Assembly: GCA_963761735.1 (NCBI GenBank)
Contig: CAVXHQ010000003.1
Location: 1,116,001-1,180,000, forward strand
Source: CAVXHQ01 sp963761735
GTDB lineage: Bacteria > Pseudomonadota > Alphaproteobacteria > Rhodobacterales > Rhodobacteraceae
DNA: 64,000 nt
Direction: 5' to 3'
Of this stretch, positions 45,023 through 53,273 are shown piece after piece. Position 1 is the first letter of the stretch. Each line of letters starts with the position of its first letter. The notes under the pieces are model-generated. The model saw only the letters and a list, made by a program, of their open reading frames with translations. It was not told the origin of the DNA and did not search any database. A program made the translations under genes and the position numbers.

Positions 45023-48000
45023 CCTTTGACGCGCTTCTGGTGGGCCACGAAAGCCTGACGATTCAATGCGGCACCATGCTGATCGAGGCCGGGCACCGCG
45101 TCGTGGCGGTCGTCACGGACGATGCTGCCGTGACCGGTTGGGCGGCGCGACACGCCGTGCCGGTGGTGGCGCCGGGGCCGGGCCTGTCCGCGCGGATACC
45201 GGCGTCCTTCGACTGGATCGTCAGTGCCGCGAACCTGAGGATCATTCCCCGCGATGTGCTCGACCGCGCGGGGCGGGGGGCCGTGAACTTTCACGATGGG
45301 CCGCTGCCGCGCTATGCCGGGCTGAACGCGCCGGTCTGGGCGATTTTCAACGATGAGGCCACGCACGGCATCGCCTGGCACCTGATCGAGGGCGGGATCG
45401 ACGAGGGCGACCTGGTCGCCACCCGGTCCGTGCCGATGTCGCCGGACGAGACGGCGCTGTCGCTGAACACCAAATGCTACGCCGCGGCCCTCGACAGCTT
45501 TCCCGAGGTGATGGGGGCGCTTGCCGCCGGCGTGCCCGGGCGGTTGCCGCAGGACCTGGCGCAGCGCACATATTTCGGTATGGCGGACAGGCCGGGCAGC
45601 GGCGGGCAGATCGATTTCGCAGGCACCACAGATGCCGTCCTGCGCCTCGTCCGCGCGCTGGATCATGGCGCCCATACCAACCCGGTCGCCACGGCCAAAA
45701 TCGTCGTGAACGGGGCACTCGTGCACGTGGGCCGGGCCACGGCGGCGGATGCCACCGGCACACCGGGCGAGGTTCTGGACGTCAGCGATGCCGCCATCAC
45801 CGTCGCCACCGCCGACGGTGCCGTGACGTTGACCGGCCTTACGGGCGCGGCGCGCCCCGTTCCCGGCACGCATCTCCTGCCGTTGCAAAACGATGTCACC
45901 GCCCCGCGCGATGCGCGCGCCCGGTCTCTCTTCACGGCGTGGAATCCGGTCGCGCTGCATTTGCCCCGCACCGACGGGCTGGTGCGAAAGAACCCTCCCA
46001 GCGGCGCACCCGGCACCGATGGTGCCACCGTCCAGGTCGAGACTGCGCGCAGCGCGGACGAGATCTTTGCCGCCATGGCGCGGCTTGCGATCCGTCTGGA
46101 TCACGGCACCGATATCGCCATCAGGATCGCGCCAGCCTCGCCCTTGTTCAGCACGTGGTCGCCGCTGCGCCTCGGCACAGACACCGACGTGCCCCGCGCC
46201 ATCGCCGATGCCACCGCGTTCGCCGCCGACCTGCCGGTCCGCCTGCCGGGCACCACCGTCGACATTCCCGACATCGCGTTCAGCACCGATGGCCCGCTGG
46301 CCGGTGCGCTCGTCACCCTCGAGGTGCGCGACGGCGTTCGCCTGCACGGCGATCCCGCGCGGATCGGCGCCGACGGTCTGGCACTGCTTGCCAACCGCCT
46401 GGCGCATTTCATCGAGACAGGCGAGGTGATGCCCCCGGCGGAGCGTGACACGGTTCTGACCCGGTGGAACGCTACCGAAACGCCCGTCCCGCAGGGCTGC
46501 ATCCACAGCCATTTCGAGGCGCAGGTGGCGCGCACGCCCGATGCCACCGCGCTGATTTTCGAGGACGAGGCGCTCACCTATGCCGCCCTCAACGCGCGGG
46601 CCAACCGCATGGCGCACCGGCTGGCCGCACTGGGCGTCGCCCCCGGTGCGCTGGTCGGCCTGCACCTGCGCCGTTCCGCCGAGCTGGTCATCGCGGCGCT
46701 GGCGATCCACAAGGCGGGGGCGGCCTATGTGCCGCTCGATCCGGCCTATCCCGCCGACCGTATCGCCCTGTACATCGAGGACAGCGCCGCCGCGCACATC
46801 GTCACCGAGACCGCCCTTGTGGATGCGATGCCACCGCATGCGGCGCAGCTTCTGGTCGTCGATGCGGACGCGGGCCTTGCCACGGCATCGGATGCGAACC
46901 CCGACAGGGGCGTCGGGCCGCAGGATCTGGCCTATCTCATCTACACCTCCGGCTCGACCGGGCGTCCCAAAGGCGTGATGATCGAACATCGCAACGTGTC
47001 GAACTTCTTTACCGGCATGGACGCGCGGATCGATCCTGCGACAGACGAAAACGGTCGTCCCGGTGTCTGGCTTGCCGTCACATCGCTGTCCTTCGACATT
47101 TCGGTGCTCGAACTGTTCTGGACGCTGGCGCGCGGGTTTACCGTGGTGATTTCCGGCGACGAGGACCGGACGCTAGTGTCGAACGGTGACGTGACGACCG
47201 ATGCGATGGATTTCTCGCTGTTCTACTGGGGCAATGACGACACCTCGGGTCGCGGCAAATACGATCTGCTGCTCGAAGGCGCGAAATTTGCCGACACCCA
47301 CGGATTTTGCGCCGTCTGGACGCCGGAACGGCATTTCCACGCCTTTGGCGGCCCCTATCCGAACCCCTCCGTAACCGGGGCCGCCGTTGCCGCGGTCACG
47401 AAAAACATCGGCGTCCGTGCCGGATCCTGCGTGGCGCCGCTGCATCACCCCGCGCGCATCGCCGAGGAATGGGCCGTCATCGACAACATGACCGGCGGTC
47501 GCGCGGGCCTTGCCATCGCCTCGGGCTGGCAACCCGACGATTTCGTCCTGCGGCCCGAAAACTCGCCGCCCGCGAACAAGCCCGCGATGATGGAGAGCAT
47601 CGAGACGCTGCGCAAACTCTGGGCCGGAACGCCCGTCGCCTTCGCCCGCGCGGACGGCACGCCGCACGAGGTGGTCACACAGCCGCGCCCGGTATCGAAG
47701 GTGTTGCCGATCTGGGTCACGACCGCCGGAAACCCCGAAACCTGGCGCGAGGCGGGGCGCATCGGGGCCAATGTGCTGACCCATCTGCTTGGGCAAACGG
47801 CGGATGAGGTGGCGCAGAAGATCACGCTGTATCATGCCGCCCTGCGCGCGGCCGGTCACGATCCGGCGGACCACACGGTCACGCTGATGCTGCACACCTA
47901 TCTGGCCGACACCCGCGAGGCCGCCCGCGAGATCGCGCGCGAACCGATGAAAGAGTATCTGCGCTCCGCCGCCGGTCTGATCAAACAATATGCCTGGGCG

Positions 48001-49587
48001 TTTCCGGCGTTCAAGAAGCCTGCGGGCGTCGACAGCCCGATGCAGCTCGACCTGTCCTCGCTGGAGGCGGACGAGATGGAGGGCATCCTCGACTTCGCGT
48101 ATCAGCGGTATTTCAACGACAGCGGGTTGTTCGGCACCGTCGAGGATGCGGTGGCCCGGGTCGAGGGCCTCAAGGAGATCGGCGTTTCCGAGATCGCCTG
48201 TCTGATCGACTATGGCATCGCCACCGACACCGTTCTGGCGGGCCTGCGGCCGCTGGCCGAGGTTCTGGCGCGCACCAATGTCGCCGCCGGTCCGGCTGTG
48301 GACGACTTTTCCATCGCCGCACAGATCGTGCGCCACGGCGTTACGCATCTGCAATGCACCCCGTCGATGGCGCGGATGCTGGTCACCAACCCCGACAGCC
48401 GCGCCGCCCTGAAGGGCCTGAAACACTGGATGGTCGGCGGCGAGGCCCTGCCCGGATCGTTGGTGGACGAGGTCGGTCAGGCGACGGCGGCGCATATCGA
48501 AAACATGTACGGCCCGACGGAAACGACGATCTGGTCGACAACACGCACGGCGCGCCCCGGCGATGGCATCACCGGCATCGGCACGCCGATCGCGAATACC
48601 CAGGTCTATGTGCTCGACGGTGATCGCACGCCCGTGCCGGTGGGCGTGGCGGGCGAATTGTGGATCGGCGGCGCGGGCGTTGCGCGCGGATACTGGCAGC
48701 GACCCGACCTGACGGCAGAGCGGTTCGTCGACAATCCGTTCGCGGATGACCGGTTGGCGTCCGGCCGGATGTACGCCACCGGCGATCTGGTGCGCTGGCG
48801 GCCGGATGGGACGCTCGATTTTCTCGGTCGTGCCGATGGGCAGATCAAGCTGCGCGGCTACCGGATCGAACCGGGAGAGATCGAGGCGGCGGTCGATGCG
48901 CTGCCGGGAATCGCGCAATCGGTGGTGATCGCGCGTGAGGACGTGCCGGGGCTGGTGCAGCTCGTCGCCTATGTTGTGATCGACACCGATGCCGGCGCAC
49001 CGGGCGAGGCGGCGCTGCGCACGGCGCTGGCCGGTGGCCTGCCTGCGCATATGGTGCCGTCGCGGATCGTGCCGCTTGCCGAATTCCCGCTGACGCCGAA
49101 CAAGAAGGTGGACCGCAAGGCTCTCCCCGCGCCCGTGGCCCGTGCCGCGGCGCGAGTGGTGCCTCCGGCTGCGGTTGTGGCAGCACCTGTCGCCGCCGAC
49201 ACCGGCGTGGACGTGGAAAAGACCATCGCGGCAATCTGGTCGCGCCTGCTGGGCGTGTCCGGCATTGCGCGGTCCGACAATTTCTTCGACCTTGGCGGGC
49301 ATTCCCTGCTGGCGGTGCAGGCGCACCGCGATATCCGCGCCGCCTTGGGTGCGACGACGCTGGGCATCACCGACATCTTCCGGTTCCCGACGCTTGGCGC
49401 ACTTGCCGACCGGGCAGGCGGCGGTCCCCCGGCGGTCGCGGCGCCAAAGGCTGTGCCGTCACCGCGCATGGCGCCGCGTGCCGGTGTGGCAAATGCCCCG
49501 ACCGTGCCGGATGCCGGCGCGGATGCACGACAGGATATGACGGCACGCCGACGCGACATGCGCGCCCGCCGGGTTGCGGCACGCTAG
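45019..49587 (+). CDS. NRPS with formyltransferase and inserted luciferase-like monooxygenase (F-A-LLM-PCP)
   Basis: 1522 residues behind GGAAAGG. Residues 1-~270 are a formyl-THF-dependent formyltransferase (Asn90 and His92 in NFHDGPLPRYAG, Asp128 in GGIDEGD). About 340-490 looks like the C-terminal remnant of a condensation domain; no HHxxxDG was found. The adenylation domain starts near 500 (LTYAALNARANRMAHRLA), with A3 YTSGSTGRPKG at 642 and A4 FDIS at 692. A FMN-dependent luciferase-like monooxygenase follows (~729-1090: FYWGNDDTSGRGKYDLLLEG, WTPERHFHAFGG, GLAIASGWQPDDF). The A domain resumes (NMYGPTE at 1162, TGDLVRWRPDG, NKKVDRKAL near 1361). PCP Ser1429 lies in LGGHSLLAV. The tail is Ala/Pro/Arg-rich. 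The monooxygenase is of the MupA/Atu3671 type found in NRPSs. Formyltransferase-first layout recalls initiation proteins such as LgrA. It likely loads, formylates and oxidises an amino acid, acting as starter for the PKS. Substrate not predicted. Confidence 0.9.
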   Translation: MTFDALLVGHESLTIQCGTMLIEAGHRVVAVVTDDAAVTGWAARHAVPVVAPGPGLSARIPASFDWIVSAANLRIIPRDVLDRAGRGAVNFHDGPLPRYAGLNAPVWAIFNDEATHGIAWHLIEGGIDEGDLVATRSVPMSPDETALSLNTKCYAAALDSFPEVMGALAAGVPGRLPQDLAQRTYFGMADRPGSGGQIDFAGTTDAVLRLVRALDHGAHTNPVATAKIVVNGALVHVGRATAADATGTPGEVLDVSDAAITVATADGAVTLTGLTGAARPVPGTHLLPLQNDVTAPRDARARSLFTAWNPVALHLPRTDGLVRKNPPSGAPGTDGATVQVETARSADEIFAAMARLAIRLDHGTDIAIRIAPASPLFSTWSPLRLGTDTDVPRAIADATAFAADLPVRLPGTTVDIPDIAFSTDGPLAGALVTLEVRDGVRLHGDPARIGADGLALLANRLAHFIETGEVMPPAERDTVLTRWNATETPVPQGCIHSHFEAQVARTPDATALIFEDEALTYAALNARANRMAHRLAALGVAPGALVGLHLRRSAELVIAALAIHKAGAAYVPLDPAYPADRIALYIEDSAAAHIVTETALVDAMPPHAAQLLVVDADAGLATASDANPDRGVGPQDLAYLIYTSGSTGRPKGVMIEHRNVSNFFTGMDARIDPATDENGRPGVWLAVTSLSFDISVLELFWTLARGFTVVISGDEDRTLVSNGDVTTDAMDFSLFYWGNDDTSGRGKYDLLLEGAKFADTHGFCAVWTPERHFHAFGGPYPNPSVTGAAVAAVTKNIGVRAGSCVAPLHHPARIAEEWAVIDNMTGGRAGLAIASGWQPDDFVLRPENSPPANKPAMMESIETLRKLWAGTPVAFARADGTPHEVVTQPRPVSKVLPIWVTTAGNPETWREAGRIGANVLTHLLGQTADEVAQKITLYHAALRAAGHDPADHTVTLMLHTYLADTREAAREIAREPMKEYLRSAAGLIKQYAWAFPAFKKPAGVDSPMQLDLSSLEADEMEGILDFAYQRYFNDSGLFGTVEDAVARVEGLKEIGVSEIACLIDYGIATDTVLAGLRPLAEVLARTNVAAGPAVDDFSIAAQIVRHGVTHLQCTPSMARMLVTNPDSRAALKGLKHWMVGGEALPGSLVDEVGQATAAHIENMYGPTETTIWSTTRTARPGDGITGIGTPIANTQVYVLDGDRTPVPVGVAGELWIGGAGVARGYWQRPDLTAERFVDNPFADDRLASGRMYATGDLVRWRPDGTLDFLGRADGQIKLRGYRIEPGEIEAAVDALPGIAQSVVIAREDVPGLVQLVAYVVIDTDAGAPGEAALRTALAGGLPAHMVPSRIVPLAEFPLTPNKKVDRKALPAPVARAAARVVPPAAVVAAPVAADTGVDVEKTIAAIWSRLLGVSGIARSDNFFDLGGHSLLAVQAHRDIRAALGATTLGITDIFRFPTLGALADRAGGGPPAVAAPKAVPSPRMAPRAGVANAPTVPDAGADARQDMTARRRDMRARRVAAR

Positions 49588-50241
49588 ATGACGGCGGTTG
49601 CGACACTGGTGGATATGGCGCCGATTCTGCAAGGCTGGCTTGGGCCGGACGTCGGCGTCGGGCAATGGCGCGTGGCGCGCCCCGCCGCGCTGTGGCCCGT
49701 CGAGGCCCCCGCCATGGTCCGCGCGATCCCCGCGCGCCGCGCCGAGTTCGCCGCCGGTCGCGCCGCGGCCCGGCTGGCGCTTGTCGCCCTTGGCCGGCCT
49801 GCCGCCGCGATCCCGATGGGGCCGGACCGCGCACCCCGCTGGCCGGGCGGCATGTGCGGCAGCATTACCCATCACGACGGCCTTGCACTGGCCGTCGCCT
49901 CGGCCTCGGCCACGGACAGTCTCGGGATCGATCTGACTGACGATGCCGTTCTGCCCGGCGGCGTCGGCGATGCAGTGGCGTTTGGCGATGAGCGGGCGCT
50001 GCCCGGCGCGCTCGTCTTTGCCGCCAAGGAGGCGGCATACAAAGCGTTTTACCCCGTGACGCGCGAGGTTTGGGGGTTCGACGCGCTGAGCATTCGCCTG
50101 ACACCGCAGGGGTTTGCAGCGCGCCTGAACCGGCCTGCCGGGCCGCGGACGACCGGCGACGTGGTGCACGGGTTTCTGGCGCGGCACGACGGGCAGGTCC
50201 TTGCCGCGCTGCGCCTGCCGCATCGCGATCCGCACCGATGA
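49588..50241 (+). CDS. 4'-phosphopantetheinyl transferase (EntD/Sfp type)
   Basis: 217 residues, starting directly after the NRPS stop (TAGATG). EntD-like features: ARRAEFAAGRAAARLAL, GSITHHDGLALA (CoA-binding block), GIDL with Asp115, and FAAKEAAYKAFYP with Lys147 and Glu148. It attaches phosphopantetheine to the ACP and PCP serines of the PKS and NRPS. Oddly, the GxDxE metal motif reads GIDLT, with Thr at position 117 where Glu is usual; Asp118 or Asp119 might compensate. Its place at the end of the PKS-GT-NRPS operon supports a dedicated activating role. Confidence 0.88.
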   Translation: MTAVATLVDMAPILQGWLGPDVGVGQWRVARPAALWPVEAPAMVRAIPARRAEFAAGRAAARLALVALGRPAAAIPMGPDRAPRWPGGMCGSITHHDGLALAVASASATDSLGIDLTDDAVLPGGVGDAVAFGDERALPGALVFAAKEAAYKAFYPVTREVWGFDALSIRLTPQGFAARLNRPAGPRTTGDVVHGFLARHDGQVLAALRLPHRDPHR

Positions 50242-50494
50242 GCCCGGGGGTTTCCGGCCGCAAACCGGGCCTGAAACATGGCCAGAACAAGGCGCGTATT
50301 TCGCATCCACGAACAGTCCGTTTCCCGGTGATCCCGCCCAGACCGTGGAAAATTCACGGCAAATGCGCTATGTTCCCTACTGGGTGCGGCGGCGTGCGGA
50401 CGCGGAGTGCGACCGGGACCAGACCGGTGGCACACGCCGCATATTGCGCCCCGTGGCCCGTTCCGGCCCCGCCCGCGTTACTCAGGAGATGGCG

Positions 50495-51841
50495 ATGAGC
50501 CAGATGTTTTCCCCGCGCAATATCCTTCGGATGCTGTGGCGACGTGCGCTGATCATCATGCTGATACTTGCGATCGGTTTGCCGATGGCGGTGTGGTACG
50601 CCCTGAAACAGGACCGCCTGTACGAGGCGATCGCCGCGATCCAGATCGAGGCGCCTGAAGTGACCGATCCGCTGACCCGTGTCGCGACCTCGTCGACCGG
50701 GGCGAATACGCAACTCGACCTGATCCAACAAAAACTCATGTCGCGCGACCATATGACCGATGTCATCGCGCGGCTGGGCCTGTTCGAAGATGTCGAAAGT
50801 TCCATTGAACGGGTCGGCCTGCTGCGCGGCGCTGTCAGCATCGAAAAGCTGATCGATCCGGCGGCGGCGTTTCGGCCCGATGTGCAGCCTTCGGGCCTGA
50901 TCATCACCGTGCGGCTGGGCGACGCGGTAGAGGCCGCGAATGTCGCCAACGATTTCCTCAACGCGATTCTCGCCGAGGCGCAGACCCGCGCGGATGGACG
51001 TGCGGCGTTGACGCTGGCGTTTTTCAACGCAGAGCAGGAACGTGTCGGTGCACAGATCCTGACCGTCGAGGCGGCACTGTCGGAGTTCAAGATCGCCAAC
51101 ACGAGCGCGCTGCCCGAGAATATAGCGACCCAGCGGGACCGCATCGCCCGGTTGCGCGAGCGGCGCGGCACCCTCGAGAACCAGCTCATCGACCTCGAGA
51201 TCGCGAGTGAAAGGTTGCGGGCCGAAGAGGTTGCGCGGCAACGCGCCTTGCTCGATTCCGAGTTTGCCCGCATCGACACCGAAATCGCGTTGATCGAGGC
51301 GGCCCTGCAACGCGCACCCGACGTCGAACGGCAGTTGTCGGCGCTGATCCGCGAATTGACCCAGCTTGAAGGACAATTCGCCGTCATCACCACAAGCCGG
51401 ACCGAGGCCGCGATGGCGCAAACCATTGAAAGTCAGGATCAGGCAGCGCGGTTCGAAGTTCTGGAAACCGCCCTCGTGCCTGAATTTCCGGTCTCGGCCA
51501 GCCGACGCAAGCTTGCCATGGCAGGTGCGGTCGGTGCCGGTCTGCTGGCACTTGGCGTGGCACTGCTGTTCGAGGTATCGAACCCGGTGATCCGCAATGC
51601 GGCACAGCTGGAAAAGCAGCTTGGCATCCGCGCCGTCGTGACCATTCCGCATCTGCAGGGCCGGGTGCAGCGCCGCCGTCGCAAGGCCGGTCTCTGGGCG
51701 CTTTTGTTGTTGCTGCTTGGCGGGCTTGTCAGCGTCGCGTGGTGGTTTCGCGATCGGCTGGGCGAGCTGATCGGCCAGGTGCCCTGGGCGCGGTTGCGGG
51801 CCGATGCGCTTGGCCGGATGCGCCTGCCTTTGCGGGGCTGA
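50495..51841 (+). CDS. Wzz/GumC-type polysaccharide co-polymerase
   Basis: ATG 50495 with CAGGAG at six bases gives 448 residues; a longer upstream frame is rejected. It has an N-terminal transmembrane helix (ALIIMLILAIGLPMAVWYAL), a long periplasmic helical/coiled-coil region (~200-350; AEQERVGAQILTVEAALSEF, LRERRGTLENQLIDLEIA), a second hydrophobic segment (LAMAGAVGAGLLALGVALLF) and a third near the C-terminus (LWALLLLLLGGLVSVAWWF). Such proteins set EPS chain length and recruit a cytoplasmic BY-kinase domain, which here is a separate, convergent gene. The 253-bp gap after the PPTase suggests its own promoter. Confidence 0.88.
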   Translation: MSQMFSPRNILRMLWRRALIIMLILAIGLPMAVWYALKQDRLYEAIAAIQIEAPEVTDPLTRVATSSTGANTQLDLIQQKLMSRDHMTDVIARLGLFEDVESSIERVGLLRGAVSIEKLIDPAAAFRPDVQPSGLIITVRLGDAVEAANVANDFLNAILAEAQTRADGRAALTLAFFNAEQERVGAQILTVEAALSEFKIANTSALPENIATQRDRIARLRERRGTLENQLIDLEIASERLRAEEVARQRALLDSEFARIDTEIALIEAALQRAPDVERQLSALIRELTQLEGQFAVITTSRTEAAMAQTIESQDQAARFEVLETALVPEFPVSASRRKLAMAGAVGAGLLALGVALLFEVSNPVIRNAAQLEKQLGIRAVVTIPHLQGRVQRRRRKAGLWALLLLLLGGLVSVAWWFRDRLGELIGQVPWARLRADALGRMRLPLRG

Positions 51842-51879
51842 CACCGGTGATCGCTGGTTTGTGGGCGCAGACGGGGTCG

Positions 51880-51901
51880 CGAAGTTTTAAGTAAAACTTC
51901 G
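51880..51901. terminator. Hairpin 1 between convergent wzz-like and BY-kinase-like genes
   Basis: Perfect 10-bp arms (51880-51889 and 51892-51901; CGAAGTTTTA / TAAAACTTCG). The A/T-rich arms give T-runs on both strands, so it can terminate in both directions. Confidence 0.65.
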
Positions 51902-51904
51902 TCT

Positions 51905-51925
51905 CGGACTTTTTCAAAAAGTCCG
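51905..51925. terminator. Hairpin 2 between convergent wzz-like and BY-kinase-like genes
   Basis: Perfect 10-bp arms CGGACTTTTT / AAAAAGTCCG around a central C. It belongs to the same hairpin family as the pair at 60807-60852 and probably acts as a bidirectional terminator. Confidence 0.65.
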
Positions 51926-51984
51926 GCGCGCCGGGGTGCGCCGGGAGCGTCTGTTTCACGGGCGCACCGCGCGGAACCGGTCTG

Positions 51985-53076
51985 TCAGTAGGTGTTGTCT
52001 TCGTTGTCCTCGGCCATGTTGAGGATTACGCCCATCACCGGTTTGTCGTCGCCCAGACGCCGGTGCACCTCTTTTACGTCAGCGGCGTTGGTGATGCCGC
52101 CGCCGACGACAAGCAGCACACAGTCGAAATGCGGGCGGAACGCCATCACGTCGTCATAGGCAAGCGCCGGGGGCAGGTCATACAGGATCACGTCGGGGCC
52201 GAAATCCTCTTCCATCCGGTGCAGCGCCCGGGCGGTCGTGTCTTGTTGCAGCAGCTCTGCCGCGAAATTCTCGGGCCGGTCGTTCAGCGCAAGTGCCAGA
52301 CCCTCGCCGATGTGCAGCGTATTCTTGCCCGGACGGCACAGATGATCCGCCATTGCGGTATGGCCGCGCAGCACGTCGCCGATGGATCCCGGCGCCGTCA
52401 CGCCGATATACCGCGCGAGCGACGGATGGCGCAGGTCCATGTCCAGCAGCAGCGTGCGGCTGCCGTCGTAGCGGGACAGCGTGACGGCAAGGTTCGCGGC
52501 GGTGAAACTCTTGCCACAGCCCTTCGTCGGCGAGGTGATCGCCACCCGCCGCCAGCCCTTTTCGGCCAGCGCCTGTTTCAGGCGGGTGCGCATCACGTCG
52601 AACGAGGCATGAGCCGGATCGGTCCGGCTTGCCGTGATGATCAGATTGCGGTCGAGCAATGCGCCATCGACGGGAACCCGGCGCAGGGCGTTCCAACTTG
52701 TGGTGCGGTCCGGCGGGGACGGGGCGATCGGCTCGGCTGTGTCCTCGACCGGCACGACCGGTGGCGCAGACCCCATTGGTTCGTCCACGATGGACGGTTC
52801 CGGCGTCGCGTCGGTCGGGCCGGGCGACGCCGCATCCTCCGATTCTGGCTCGGGATCGGGTTCCGTCGGCGGCACCGGACCTGACGGCGGCGCGTCGTCG
52901 ACGGGTATCTCGTCGTCCACCGGGACCGCGAGGGCCTCGCGCAGGCCGCTCATCGTCTCGGCAATCTGGACGGAAACGGGCGGGGTGTCGAACTTTGCGA
53001 TCTCTTCGAGCAGGCGTGCATGTGCTGCGGCGTCCAGACGCGGGCGGCGATACTTGCGGACGGGGCTCTTGCTCAT
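51985..53076 (-). CDS. BY-kinase-like / CpsD-type P-loop ATPase
   Basis: 363 residues. The N-terminal ~130 residues are disordered and rich in Pro, Asp and Glu (PPSGPVPPTEPDPEPESEDA). The ATPase domain follows: Walker A SPTKGCGKSFTAANLAV, Walker A' LLLDMDLRHPSLARY and Walker B VILYDLPPA. These are the marks of bacterial tyrosine kinases that regulate EPS polymerisation with Wzz proteins. The usual C-terminal tyrosine cluster is missing; only one Tyr ends the protein (EDNEDNTY). It is convergent with the wzz-like gene rather than in its operon. Confidence 0.87.
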   Translation of the reverse strand: MSKSPVRKYRRPRLDAAAHARLLEEIAKFDTPPVSVQIAETMSGLREALAVPVDDEIPVDDAPPSGPVPPTEPDPEPESEDAASPGPTDATPEPSIVDEPMGSAPPVVPVEDTAEPIAPSPPDRTTSWNALRRVPVDGALLDRNLIITASRTDPAHASFDVMRTRLKQALAEKGWRRVAITSPTKGCGKSFTAANLAVTLSRYDGSRTLLLDMDLRHPSLARYIGVTAPGSIGDVLRGHTAMADHLCRPGKNTLHIGEGLALALNDRPENFAAELLQQDTTARALHRMEEDFGPDVILYDLPPALAYDDVMAFRPHFDCVLLVVGGGITNAADVKEVHRRLGDDKPVMGVILNMAEDNEDNTY

Positions 53077-53273
53077 ATGCTCATACTTCTGATCGGGCGT
53101 CGGATTTGGCTTTGCGTCGGCGGTCTGCTCCGTTCAGCCCGGTTCGTTCGCGGCCCCGGCCGCCCTTGAGATCGAGGTAAACCGCACGAACGTGGCAAAA
53201 ATAGGCCAGTACGGGGCGTTTGCCAGCGATTGTTTCCAGATGTGACCGCCCGGATATCCGGCACGCGACGGCA

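Noticed and set aside
44803..46989. Long minus-strand frame opposite the GT2 and NRPS start
   Set aside because: No recognisable domain; the opposite strand is clearly coding.
47173..49326. Long minus-strand frame opposite the NRPS
   Set aside because: Antisense to monooxygenase, adenylation and PCP motifs; composition typical of a shadow frame.
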